NCBI GenBank assembly: GCA_947568835.1
Contig: OX387602.1
Coordinates: 2,946,570 to 3,010,569, forward strand
Source: Protonemura montana
Taxonomy: Eukaryota; Arthropoda; Insecta; Plecoptera; Nemouridae
Reading direction: 5' to 3'
DNA length: 64,000 nt
Shown here piece after piece: positions 43,069 to 55,200 of the stretch. The position numbers were made by a program, and so were the translations under genes. The first letter of the stretch is position 1, and each line of letters starts with the position of its first letter. Below the pieces are notes generated by a model. It did not search any database and was not told where the DNA came from. It was given only the letters and a program-made list of their open reading frames with translations.

Positions 43069-44781
43069 CGCATGATTTTTAGACGTGTTGGCTGGCCGGG
43101 TTGAACGTATCTCCGTTTTAGGTCAACGAATAATTTGTCATTTGCAGAACATGATATAAAAGTGTGCACCTATTCAGAGAACGATTTATGGTTCACCGTC
43201 TGTTGTTTTATCAGATTTGTGTGAATTACATTTCGTTAATTTATGTTTCGCCGAGGGTGTAACATGAAACATGTTATTTTTATATAGACTTTTGATATTA
43301 ACAGTGTCTGATAATCGATGAACGTAAATCTCAATAAATTATTGCTCACTTTAAAAGTGTGCCAAGCCCGCATGTATGATTTACACGTAAGAACTTTTTG
43401 TTGTGCGCCCAAATAGTTGTCATTACAGGTGGATTATGGAGGGAGGTGGAAACGATTGCCACATGAAAGAAAAAAAAACTGCACCAAAATGCACCATATT
43501 CACATTTTTCCAGCCAGTGGAGTTTGTTTTCAGCATGCTTGTAAGGTTGCGCTGATCAAAGTAAAAAGGAAGCCAAGAGGTAGGATTGGAAACAATGATT
43601 TATTAAAGTGCAGTTCCGGCGAACCAGTGATATATAAGGAGGACAACAGCCTAAAAGTAGACCCCCTTAGAAGCCTTAGAAGTCAACAGCCTCTCCTCGG
43701 GGTCGCAATCCTTCAGGATCGTCTCTCTACCTACCTGCCCCGGTGTAGGGACAGGTTACTAGCTGAAAAAAAGTGGTGGGAACGTTACATTGTCAGGGCA
43801 TTGTAAAATGAAACAGGAAACAGACATGATATCGTTTTGTATAAAATATGTTTTATTAGGGGTAAAATCATCACAAACAGTCTTATTCAGTTCATACAAG
43901 TTGTAATAAACACAATGTCAAGGAAGCAGACCAATAGGAGAGTGAAAAACAGCATGGAATAAAGACATTCTAATACGAGGTGTTTTTGTAATCGAATGTA
44001 ATGCATATAAAATCCAATTAAAATTAATATTCGCTTAAAAAATACTGCGGTGTGAAACAACCAGATAAATCATATCACCGGAGGGGTATAAAGTAATTCC
44101 CAAAATCACTTTCATGGTCAAAGGGAACGGTTAATTATTAGATTACGAGCTCACACCAATCAACAATTAATTACAATCGTTAGAGCATATGTGAATATTA
44201 ATTTCCTCCCTCCTCTTGGATCACAATTTGCTAAGCTCTGGATCGGAGCGGGCGGTAGTGATAGCAGCTCGATCAGCCGCGAGAGGGAGAAAGACAGAGA
44301 CAGACAACTATTTGCATGGGTCTCATTTTGCTTTCGCCATTTTCCTATCAATTTTCCACTCCTCTTACTTCAAAGTCCTACCGATCAAATTCCACTTCAA
44401 AAACAGATTTCAGATTCAATATTGGACGTGTACACATTCATCGTTGTTATGGGATGAATTAACTCAGCGACTTAGGAATGGCTTTTCGAGCGTAGAACGG
44501 TCGCGCGCTCTAGAGCTATCATTTCACACAGAAATAAAATGCTGGGGATCGTTAATTTTCTATTGTGGTCAAAGGAAAATGTTTATGGGCGAAAGTTAAG
44601 CGTTTTGCTCTCCATGGGGATGGAGCCGGAGGCCGGAACTGCGGAAATGTGCTTATAAATTGCCGGTAAGCAGATGCGGAGTTACCAACTTCTGTAACCT
44701 AATTGGAAACTTAATCTGTTGCATTGCACCAGCTAATTAGGAAATAAGCAAAACGAACTCGTAGAGTCACTATTTGGCACT

Positions 44782-44804
44782 CCGACGTCGGCGTCGGCAT
44801 CGGC
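44782..44804 (+). repeat. (GGCGTC)n imperfect hexamer repeat
   Basis: Reverse complement of the GACGCC hexamer found elsewhere, about four imperfect units. Confidence 0.85.
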
Positions 44805-45688
44805 ATGCAAGGGCCCCGACGCCCGAGCCAAGCGACGCTGCGAGCGTGCTAGCGACGAACATGAAAAGGGTCAGCGCGATATTCTTCATAATGCTCCGGC
44901 CATCCACCAAGCTGCAAATGATTGCCAATCGATCGCTCAACAAAGGATGGATGTTGACAGAAGTTGACTCGGCATTTTGTAAAATCATTCCTTGGTCTCT
45001 CGCTGCTTTTCGGCACACTCATACAATTTATATACGAATCTTATTTAATCCACGTATAATACAGTAACTTAATGGCAATTGGAACATTGCCGGTACGGCA
45101 TATATAACACTGGTTCGGTTACCTATGTACACCATTTCATAATAACATCCTGTACATCTTTGAAAACACAGAGCACACTCTTCTTTATTGCACATGCAAT
45201 AAAAACCACACGACTTTGTCCGTATGGGAATTATTCGTAAAGTATCACTTGGCCGGGCAAGACACCGCCTGAGCGTGGACCTCGCGACGTCCTCGATGAT
45301 TGGAAAGGAGGATCGATTCTCGGATTGTATTCTCCTCCGATCTACCGCCCCTAGAGGTCGCATCAAGATTGACATCCATCTAAATCAAATACAACACCAC
45401 CTTCTTTTCTATCTGTGTTCTGTTCGATTTGGCCGACGACGGAGTAAAAGGAGCCTGCCACTTCCACTCCTCCCCCTCACGCCATGGCTGGTCGCCACGG
45501 TTACGATGTGTCAACATCGCACATAAAGTAGCGTCTTCTTTACGTCTCGACGCGTTCAATAGCGTCGCGGCGCCGAGGCCGGCGTCTCCTGGAAAATGTT
45601 CTCTACGCGATGTCACGTGGACTTGTCAAAGGCAAAGTTTAACAAGCATAGGTGCCAGCGTTCACTTCGTCTATAATCAAACACGTAT

Positions 45689-45694
45689 TTTATT
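45689..45694 (-). promoter_or_regulatory. Candidate polyadenylation signal AATAAA
   Basis: TTTATT on the plus strand reads AATAAA on the minus strand, about 216 bases past the stop codon. The position is plausible for the 3' end of the CUB/LDLa gene, but the hexamer is common in AT-rich DNA, so this is a weak call. Confidence 0.35.
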
Positions 45695-45909
45695 AGGAAA
45701 TTCTTGTTCCAAAAGCTTTCTTCTTAATTAGTTTTTCCCTCAAACTGTCGAAAATAATCTTCGCGACGTATCCATTAAAGCGATGTCAATGAAATGTCTT
45801 CATTACATGGCTCGCGGAGACGTTGCACAGCAAGAAACACACCGAATAAACGTATAAAACATCAACAGAGCACAAGTCAAACTGTAGTCTCCATGGATTC
45901 AACGTCTTG

Positions 45910-46273
45910 TCAACACAGGTTGTCCTTGCCGTCCAAGAACATATCCTCGGCGGTCGTCGGGTAGCGCTTCCCCATCATGCCCATGCTATCGCCGTTGTTG
46001 TGCAAGTGATTGATGTGCAGGTGGTTCACATTGTTCGCGTTCTTCTTCTTCTTCTTGCGCTCGTTACGACGATATTGCTGATATTTGACACAAGCGGTGA
46101 TGACAATAAGCAGTACAAGAACACAAAGGGCGCCGGCGCTGATTGCCACGTACAGGAAGGGGATGCCGAACTGATAGGCACAGTTGATTTCTTCCTCGTC
46201 GAATCCGGAGGGGCAGTGGCGCGCGCCATCGCACCACAGGGCCGAGCTGATGCAGGCGTTCAGCTCGGGGCAC
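45910..46273 (-). CDS. Exon g: LDLa, transmembrane helix, cytoplasmic tail, stop (residues 865-985)
   Basis: This is the 364 bp terminal coding exon. The acceptor is GTGATTGCAG and the TGA stop is at 45912-45910. It completes the six-cysteine LDLa (Cys 862, 866, 872, 879, 885, 896) with WCDGARHCPSGFDEEEINC, including the acidic calcium-site residues. The helix FLYVAISAGALCVLVLLIVI is next, then a basic stop-transfer stretch (RRNERKKKKK). The tail is rich in His and Asn and ends GKDNLC. The Lys run is written in the DNA by a TTC repeat (on +) near 46040-46056. Confidence 0.92.
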
Positions 46274-49200
46274 CTGCAATCACACAGTCCGCCACTGTCA
46301 GCGACCTCCTGCAAGGGTACACGACTACCAGTGGCATGCTCAAGGGAGGTACTTACCGGTACGGGCAGTCGGAGTGCGTGTTGAGCGACGACGAGGACGA
46401 CGAGGACGTCGAGGATGAAGACATGACGAACGAGCTGACCAGCGGCCGCTTCGACACCTCCATCCACGTGATCGTGTACGTGCCTGGCTCGCGCTCGAGG
46501 AACTCGACGACGAAGCTGCGCGCGTGCGCCGAGGTGAATACGCCGCTGGGCGTCGCGACGCCGCCACCGCCGCTCGTGTTGCGATTCCAGCCGTCGGAAA
46601 ACACCTCGACCACTTGGAGCTTGTTAGACGCGTCTGTGCCCACACTCTCCGAAGGGCAAATCACTTTAGGGTCCCGCGTGTCGACGCCCGAGTACACAAC
46701 AATTCGATTGAGCGTCGGGCACAGCACGCTCGACGTAGCGCTCGACGCGGAAGTTGCCACCTCGAAGCCGCGGATCTTGAGGTACAAAAAGTTATTGACC
46801 GCGTCCTCGGGCTCGATCAGCCACGGATGATTGACGCACCGCGGTGCGCTCGCCTGCTCTTTCTCGACGCGCGCGTCCGAAGTGGCTGCGTCATGTACTT
46901 CGTCGACCAGCGTGACGGCGTCACCCTTGGTCAGAACCGGCCCCCGAAGAGCGATCTCCCCACTGGACCCGCGCAGTCGGCGCTCATCCACCGAGTTCTG
47001 GCACCCGGGCGCCTCCACGTCCGAAGCACTCAAAAACTGATATTCTCCTTCGAAGAAGAAGTCGCTAAAGTCCTGCGTGATGTTCATCGCCGTGACCGTG
47101 AAGTTCACCTCGACGACGGACGAGGTGAGGCTGGTTATCACGAGCGGCTCGGGCAGCCGCGAGCAGAGACAGTCCCTGGGCAGCTGGACCCCCGCCCACG
47201 GGTACTCGGACACCCAAAGCTCGGCCGTGCCCGACGTGTTGCCGCGCGCGTACGCGTGCGCTTGTCGAGCGCACTTCCAGCGGCCCGTGCGTGCGTCCAC
47301 CTGCGACGCGCAGCGCCGCTCGCCGAAACGCGCGCGCGTGAACGTCAGCTTCACGCGGTCCCCGGGGCCCGCTTCGAAACGCAGCACACAACTCAGGTTG
47401 GCGGCGCCACCGCGGCCGTAAAAGAAAACACTGCGCGGCGACTGGAACCTCCCCGAGGTCGGCGCCGAGGGAGACGGCGAGAACACTCTGTCACACGGAT
47501 TGCTTGACTCTTTGAGCGGTGCACCCTCCAGCGCCGTGTCCACGAACTCGTAGCGGAGGACGAAGCTGACGGGATAGAGCGCGCTGCCCTGGCGCAGGAA
47601 CTGGTCTATTGTCAGCTCGGAGCCTGTCGACACGTAGCTCTCGGACAGCTCGCACGGTCTGGTGAAACGCGTGCTGTTGCTGAGCAGACTGTGGTCACAC
47701 AGGCGGGGTACTTCCTCCTTGCAGAACTCCCCGAGGAGCGTCACGTTCGACTGGAAACGGAAAAAAGTTGATGGAAATAATTCCGTGTCCTTCCAAGTCA
47801 ATACTTCGAGCCTTGGAATCGCTGTGCTTTAGACTTGGACGTACCATCTGTCGAGGCGACCCGTTGGTGGCGAGGCGGCCGTCCCAGATGCGCAGACGTG
47901 CATTGCACTCAGCGCCAAGGTCGTAGGCCGCAGGATCGGCGCTGGCGGCATGGTACTTAATGAATGACACCCACACCGTCTCGTGGTGGCGTCCCTGAAA
48001 GTGGTAGCGGCACGTGGTGTTGGGTGGCAGCGAGTGCCGCGGGTTCTCCAGGACGCCCCACGACGAGTCGAAGCTAGTCAACAGGAACTCGCAGTGACCT
48101 CCGTCGCGCACGTAGCTGTGCGACCGCGAGTCCACCAGCAGCACCTGGGGGCATGAAGACACGCTCGGTTGGTGCCACCTGACGGTAACGCGACGCCAAC
48201 GACGCCGACGCCGACGCCGATGCTGTGTTCGGGTCACTGGGTTGCTGTTAGAGGCAAAGAGTTTCTGAAAGCTTTATGAGCGCAAATGCGGTTATGTCAA
48301 AGGAACCTTAATGAGAACAGTTCACGTAGCACAAAAGAGAGACGGAGAGGGATGTAATTTAAAAATTATTACGTTCAGGCTGGAGCGAAGGAGCGATATT
48401 AATTCGTATGTAAATAATTATACTATATAGTCGTCTAAATTACAAAAAATACGCTTCATCTAAGCTGCAAGCTTAGAATGGGTATGTAAAACAGCGCAAT
48501 ATATAATAAAAGCAAACGAGCACACATACATTTATTTTTAGTGAAAAACTGAACACTATTCTTTCATGTTTGCGAAAATCATTAGCAAAGCCAGCCCCCC
48601 CACATTTACACAAAATAGATATCTCTATAGCCCATTTAAAACATAGTTTAGTTATATTATTATACGAACATTACAATGTCCCATGGCTCTTAATACCCAT
48701 ATTAAACAGTACAATAAAGTAGCTCTCCCGCACTACGCAAACATTCCGCAGCATTAAATAATCCAGCAAAACATGATTCCCTCGTGGGGAAGGGGGACCG
48801 TGCTCCCCTTCGACTGGCTTTGGTACTCTGATAAGCGTGATGGGGCCCGCGTGCGCGCCCTGGGCCCTTCAGTCACGACCGGACCGGTCGTTACCGTCAC
48901 ACCGAGCCAAGGTGCGTCACTGAAAAAGTGTCCCATTTTTTTCACGCTCCCCCACGCGAAATTGGAGCCCTAAATCTTTTGAAATATCAGTACGCGTGTT
49001 CGCGGCTGCGAGATCCGGTTGACGTGGCAACACGGCCCGTTCCACGTTGTTTACTTTGTGAAGAGATTGATTGAGAATTGAATTTCCAGAAATATGCTTT
49101 TGCATGCCACGTCGAGCGTAAGTAGGGCAGGAATTACGGTGGCAAGCGGGGGAGCTGAAAGCACTTTTTTTGCTTTGGTCATTTCAAGAACGGGTCCATT

Positions 49201-52200
49201 CGTTAACTGTGTTCTCAGAGTGATGAGATGGCGCTATTTAAGGATGAGCAAAACATGCGCATGTCGTCACAAAACGAAAACATTTGCAGCTTATTTTCTG
49301 ACGTGTACAGACTGTTCTTTGTCACTGATTAATGGAACAAAACCAGCGTGATTTGTCTTGGAAAAAGTTTAAAAGTGGATTTAGAACAAAATACAACGCC
49401 GATAGTAAGTTAAAATCATACGATTGTTACCTGCACTTCAAGCTCGAATCCCGGCAAGTAGCTGAGTGGAACAGGATGGAATGGATTGTCGTAAGGGGAG
49501 GTATGAAATTCCAGCAGCATCTTGGAACTGCTGCTGATGATATCTGGAACGATATCGCCCCCACAGAGCCGGACGAGGATGGGATGTGAGGTCGTATCTC
49601 CGTCGTACACCGTCAGGTAGTCCTGCACCACGTTGCATTGGTCCCACACCCTGTAACAACACCAATCACATGAGATCATCCTGGGTTCGGCGCCTCCACT
49701 GCAGAGCCGAGGGACGCACCACTCATATTATGCAGCATGCATAGCCACCACAAAGTTGGACCGAACTTTTTGATGTCACTCGTGAGCGCACTTTGAATGA
49801 CAATACACGTGGCGCCGCTTCTAAACGACGCTTAGATATAAATTTAACTTTAAAGTATCTACGTTCGCCTTATGAGCGTCGGCGCCGTCTCCGATTCGTC
49901 GCCCGAGTTTGCTACTGCACTTAAGATTCCTATCACGAATATCGATAATCATAAAGTTGATCCGAACACAAGTCGTGACTCGCGGATACGCGATGTTCAC
50001 TCGTAATCTTACCTGAGAACTCGCTGGCTTCGGTCGTACTTGACGATCTGGTCCTTGATGTGTATCTTGTGACTGTTTCGCTGTCTGACGGCGATGAGCG
50101 CGTGCTTTCCACGCGGCGGCGTCCGATGCTCGAGCCGGTAATAACACGTGACGTTTCGAGGGTACACGCCGGGGTAGTTGGGAGACTGGATGCGACAAGG
50201 ACGGACGTCGCACTTTTCCAGGATGCGATCACAGTACGTCCCTGGCACGAGGTCGCCACGCCACGTGACTGCAGTGCTGTTGCCGTAGCGCAGCTTGGCC
50301 TCGCTGCTACGCAGGAATTTGTAGGACAGCTTGAAGTCGAAGTTGTAGCCGATGCCCTGCGGGGAGGAGAGCAGCACCGTTTCATTTCTCTCCCACTCGT
50401 GGCGCATTTCACGCGTCAATTTCGACCTCAATGAATGTTATTCGATCCTGGATTGTGATATGTCTGTCATTAGGGTGAAATAATTATACACAAGCTAGTA
50501 ATGAGAGTTTAATCTAATTAACTCGAACGCCCTCGATATAAACGGTAATTGATCCAGAATGCATATCAATTCATTAACATGTAACATGTGGTAGGCACCA
50601 TTTTACCATATTTTTAATTTGGTTTTCCATGTATATATATTATATTTCTCAAGGCACATCTACGAGGATAGGTACTATTTTTAATGAAATGAAACATCCC
50701 CAGATATTTCTATCTAAGTTGTTAAGCAGGAATGCTCCTACCTTAGAGAAAAGAATGGGCTCTTCCTTGTAGCTGCTATAAAAAGACTGTTTTGTGTATA
50801 CCACCAGGTGTTTCTTACGGTTTCAGGAAGTTTTTAGGGGATGGGGGGGGGAGGGGGGTCGTGTAATTTACCTCCTCTGATAGCCGGTAAAGCTGCAGCG
50901 TGAGATTCAACGAAGTCGTCTCGCTGTAGTAGACTGTGTAGCCCCAGGCACTCCCACACCACTGACCTCCAGTCATGGGCCGGTCCAGCTCACGGATTGT
51001 CATGTGTCCGTCGGGGCATCCCTCCGAGGTGAACGAGACAAACTTGCCGACCGTAAACGTGTCGAAGGTGAGCTAAATAAGGGAGATTACATCGTCGTTT
51101 CAGGAATAAATATAAAAATGTTTATGTCGAAGGATTAAAACAGCACTGCACGTAAAAAAAGCGTTCAAATGGTGTTGCGAATTTTACAAAATTGTTTCGT
51201 TTTATCGACCAAAATGTATAAAAGTTTTGATGGGCAAAGTTAATATTGTTTATTGCAGGTAAAGATGGCCTAGCTTAAAGTTACTGACCAAAAGACAGGA
51301 AAGTGGCACGTTTCCTGTGAATGCTACCTCGTAAAGGAATAAATTGACAATTCCTACCGCATCGGTCTACCACCTACGTCTGAGTGCACTGAGCCATTCC
51401 CTGCTGAAAATTCTTAGCAAGATCTTGCAAGATCTTGCAAGATCTTGGCAAGATCTTGGTAAGATGCAAGATCTTGCCAATTTCTTGGCAATTTCTTGAA
51501 AACATTTAAGATTTTTCCCTTCAGACAAGATTTTTTCAAGATCTTGGTAAGAAATTGACAAGATCTTGACACGGTCCCGTGGGATCTTACATGGCTGCAA
51601 GATTTTTGGAATCTTGGCAAGGAAACGATATCTTGGCAAGTTCTTAGCAAGTTCTTGAAATAATTTTTTTGTGTTGCGATTCTTGAAAGATCTTGCACGC
51701 AGAATTCTGCGTTTCCGACTTTAAAGTCTTCTAAAATACTAATTGATAACTGCAAGATCTTGCTCGGTGCGAAAACGCACTCGTGAATGGAGAGCACACA
51801 AATGAGATTAATGTTTGTCTTGTTGAATGCTCTGGTTCTGGATCTGATCCCTCTGATTCTGAGTTTCTGGACAACTGGACCATGATCCAGTTGTAACTTT
51901 TTCTGCGGAAAGGTTTACAACGTCATTATACTTAGGGGTCGTAGTGACAACAATACTTCGTAAAACTGTGAAATTTAACGACGCATTGTTTCTATAACCT
52001 CTCTCCGGTACAGAACTGTGTGTGATGGTCACTCATATACTAATACCCAGCGCGTGTTGCTTGACTTCGGTGTTCTCACGAGGACCGGTGTTTCCAACAT
52101 GCCAAATCGTTCGGTGATAAGCTGAATGTCGGTTTAATGTGAATGTATGATGCGATTCTCCATTCGGGCTCTACAGTATTGCAATATATATATTTTTCAT

Positions 52201-55200
52201 ACTAAATGATAAATACTCATGCTAAGTTTTGTTTAGTAGGTATGTGGGAATTGTTGGACTGGGACCGAATTTTGGCATTTCAACTGATATTTAATATTTC
52301 TACTAATAAATTTACATTTTATTATTTTCTCACAGAGTCGTACATTTTGTACCACAAGATGCACATTATTGTAAATGTTTAATTATATTTATTTCAATCC
52401 GAGGTTTGCACGGAATTATTTTAAACTCCACAGGAATTTTGCATTGCATTCAGCAATGCACGACCTTTTCAATCCTAAGTTACAATAAACACCATCATCA
52501 TCCACTGATTTACCGACGTCTTTAGGCCACTGACAACGATGGCTGTTAGCAAAATAGTGCGTCGTTGAACACGTTGATCAATCAACTGTGTTATTATGCA
52601 ACTATAGCAAATATCACGGAAGGTATTGTTCTCAAAAATGCCTCGTGTGCTTTTCTCTACGTGGATGAGAGCTTTATCAAACATTGGTGCTGGGCCCTAT
52701 GTGATTTCCGAAGAATTAAACTCCCAAATTCGAAGAATTGGCTTGATGTACAAGCGTACTTTCTTCTGTGTTTTCGACCAACGAAGACTTTCGAATTCAC
52801 AAGTAAGTACGAAACAAACTTATAGTCAATACGGTACATACATTTACTTTGTAGAATTTGCACTCAAGATTTTCTTTTGGCGAACCTATACAATATTGGT
52901 TATTTTGTGTATACGTTTTGCTGTTATGCAAGTTGTTATTTTGGTAAGAACAAATACCCTCGATTATCTCTGAACACGCTCTTATAATCACAGTGAATTT
53001 ACTGTGTTTTTTCATTCACAGTGAATCTCAGGTATAAACAAAACAAATGACTGGATTCCAATTTAACGCTCGGCTATAATAATTGTCATTTTATAATCAT
53101 AACATGGTCATTGGTGATAGGTGACATGTGTGTGAAACATTCGGCTGACAAAGAGTGGTGCGATGGACCAATACCTTGTTATAGTTCTTTCATTTATCTC
53201 AACAGCAATTCTTTACTTTACTGTCAAGAGAAAAAATGTGCTGATGCTGAAATGTAGTGCGTCTACTCAAGTTGAACTCACACTCGAGTTGCTGTTGCAG
53301 ATAAGAAAACTAGACTCCAACGACTCATTCTTTATTAGCCGGGCTATATATGCATTTTAGCAGACTTGCAAAATGATACTCGTCGCGAGCAGCGTTCCTC
53401 AGTATGAACTAGATTTTGACTGGTGGGGATGTGTCGCGTCGCGTCGCGTCGCTTTGTTTAGTCTCTAATTGCACAAATTATTTGTCTTTTTCGGCAATGT
53501 GATTGTTAGAAATAGGAAGTCATTTTTACCGTCTGCATTGTGGCATTTTTTGTCGTCGGGGTTTGAAGTTAATAGGGGAGACCTTTCAATTGATTTGTTT
53601 CGTGTAATTTGAAGGTACGCATCACTGTTACATTCAAACGCATCACTTCTTGAATATCGTTTGTCTAGAAGCAAATTGGAAACATCACCTTATCAACATG
53701 CTTCCTACTTTTTCAGTCTTGGAGCTCAAAACGTTGCTGCGTTAATCAGTACTGAATTGGAAGACAGATGCTCCACTTTATTCCCTGACAAGCTGCCCTT
53801 GTCCACAGTAGAAGCAGCTAGATAGCTTGCGACCGACGTCAACGGACAATTTCACAACTCTTGGTAAGTTTGCTAGGATGCAACTACAATAATCAATTAA
53901 TTTTCAGTAACCTATGGTGGAATTTATTGATCAGGAGGTGCTAGTACAAATTATGCTTGTTTCCATGTGTTTAAAACTGCACATTTTTTATTGCAGTGCT
54001 GTGAATCTCTCCTGGCTGGTGGCAACAACCTCTGAGATTCCATGCCCATGGTGTGATGTCCCAACTTATTTCTGCCCTCCATTCCAAGCTCCATTGGAAG
54101 AAAAATGATTATGGTAAGTTAATTTGAATTTTTCCTCCAAAATCTATGTTCGTACTATCTATTTAAATAGCATTTGTTAACATATGCGATTTCTTAGACG
54201 CAAATTTTTTTAAAGTCTTTTAATGCAGTCTCATTGATTGATATTACTCACGTAATATACAAGTACTCCAAAAAAACTACTTGGTGGGCCCCTTTAACTG
54301 CTTTACCAACATTTTGTAACCTGTGCTAGTTGCTTTCTCAAGGTAAAATGTTTGATGGATTTGACAGCATAAACAAAATATCAAGAAGAAATTATATTTT
54401 TGCCAAGGATTCCTAGAATCAAAATAGTTCTATAATTAATCCAGCTAAATGAGGCTTTTTGAATAAAAAATCCCAAAACCACAAAAAATGGCATATCTAA
54501 ATCCATTTACTTACCACCTCTGTCATTATTCTGTGATAGTACAACAAAAACAAATTTGTTTACTCTGTAAAATCAGTGATTCATTGAAAAAAAAGTATAT
54601 CACAGATTTAAAAAATTTAGAAAACAGATGCTCTTATTTATTTGTTTTGGCTGTTATTTGTCTGGCGACAAAGCTTTTACACATTTACTTTTTTTTTTAC
54701 AGATACAGTAAGACATCCTAATTGACAGAGGGTGCACTGTACTTCCTGGCCGGCTGTTCCTCTCTTCTCTTCATGTTCATTAAGTACCTTGTTTGAATTT
54801 TGTGCTGATTTAGGTTATTATTTTTGCATACTTATTATATTTCTCAATCAGAGTTTCTTATAGGGTTCTTTTTTACCATTTTTATCTTAATATTGTTTAA
54901 AATATTTATTGTTATATGAGGCATTCATGATTTTTATTTGCCAAGTTTTAAAGTATTTTATTTTTATTTTTGGGAACACCTATAAAGGTATACTGAATTG
55001 CATTCATACAATTCTTATACTATATTTTTCAATTAATAGAGCTTTGATTCTATTTGACAATTTTTTTCTCAATTTTGTTTCATGTTTACACCCTACAAAA
55101 GATAGGGCATTGATAGTTTGTATTTGCCGATTTTCAATTCTTATTTGATTTTTGTTTGTTTTGTTTTGAAGCTGTTTTGAAGTTGTTGGAAAGAAGAAAG

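Larger units (their letters stand above)
37791..45688. other. Gene-free stretch downstream of the CUB/LDLa gene
   Basis: Mostly AT-rich, with a GT repeat at 43045-43068 and a GACGTCGGCGTCGGC-type unit at 44782-44804. The 129-codon plus frame at 43417-43806 is open but has no recognisable family. Confidence 0.5.

Noticed and set aside
43417..43806. 129-codon plus-strand frame
   Set aside because: No recognisable domain and no flanking gene structure. It cannot be separated from chance.
45907..46830. 307-codon open frame on the plus strand
   Set aside because: It runs antisense to exons f and g. The GC-rich codon bias of the real gene leaves the opposite strand open. It has no domain of its own, while the minus strand gives CUB and LDLa modules.
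46524..47507. 327-codon open frame on the plus strand
   Set aside because: Antisense shadow of exon f. It is Arg/Ala-rich as expected from reversed GC-rich codons.
51367..51797. Lys/Ile/Leu-rich frames across the AAGATCTTG arrays (also at 55307-55916)
   Set aside because: They are translations of the palindromic repeat (KILQDLARS-type periodicity), not genes.
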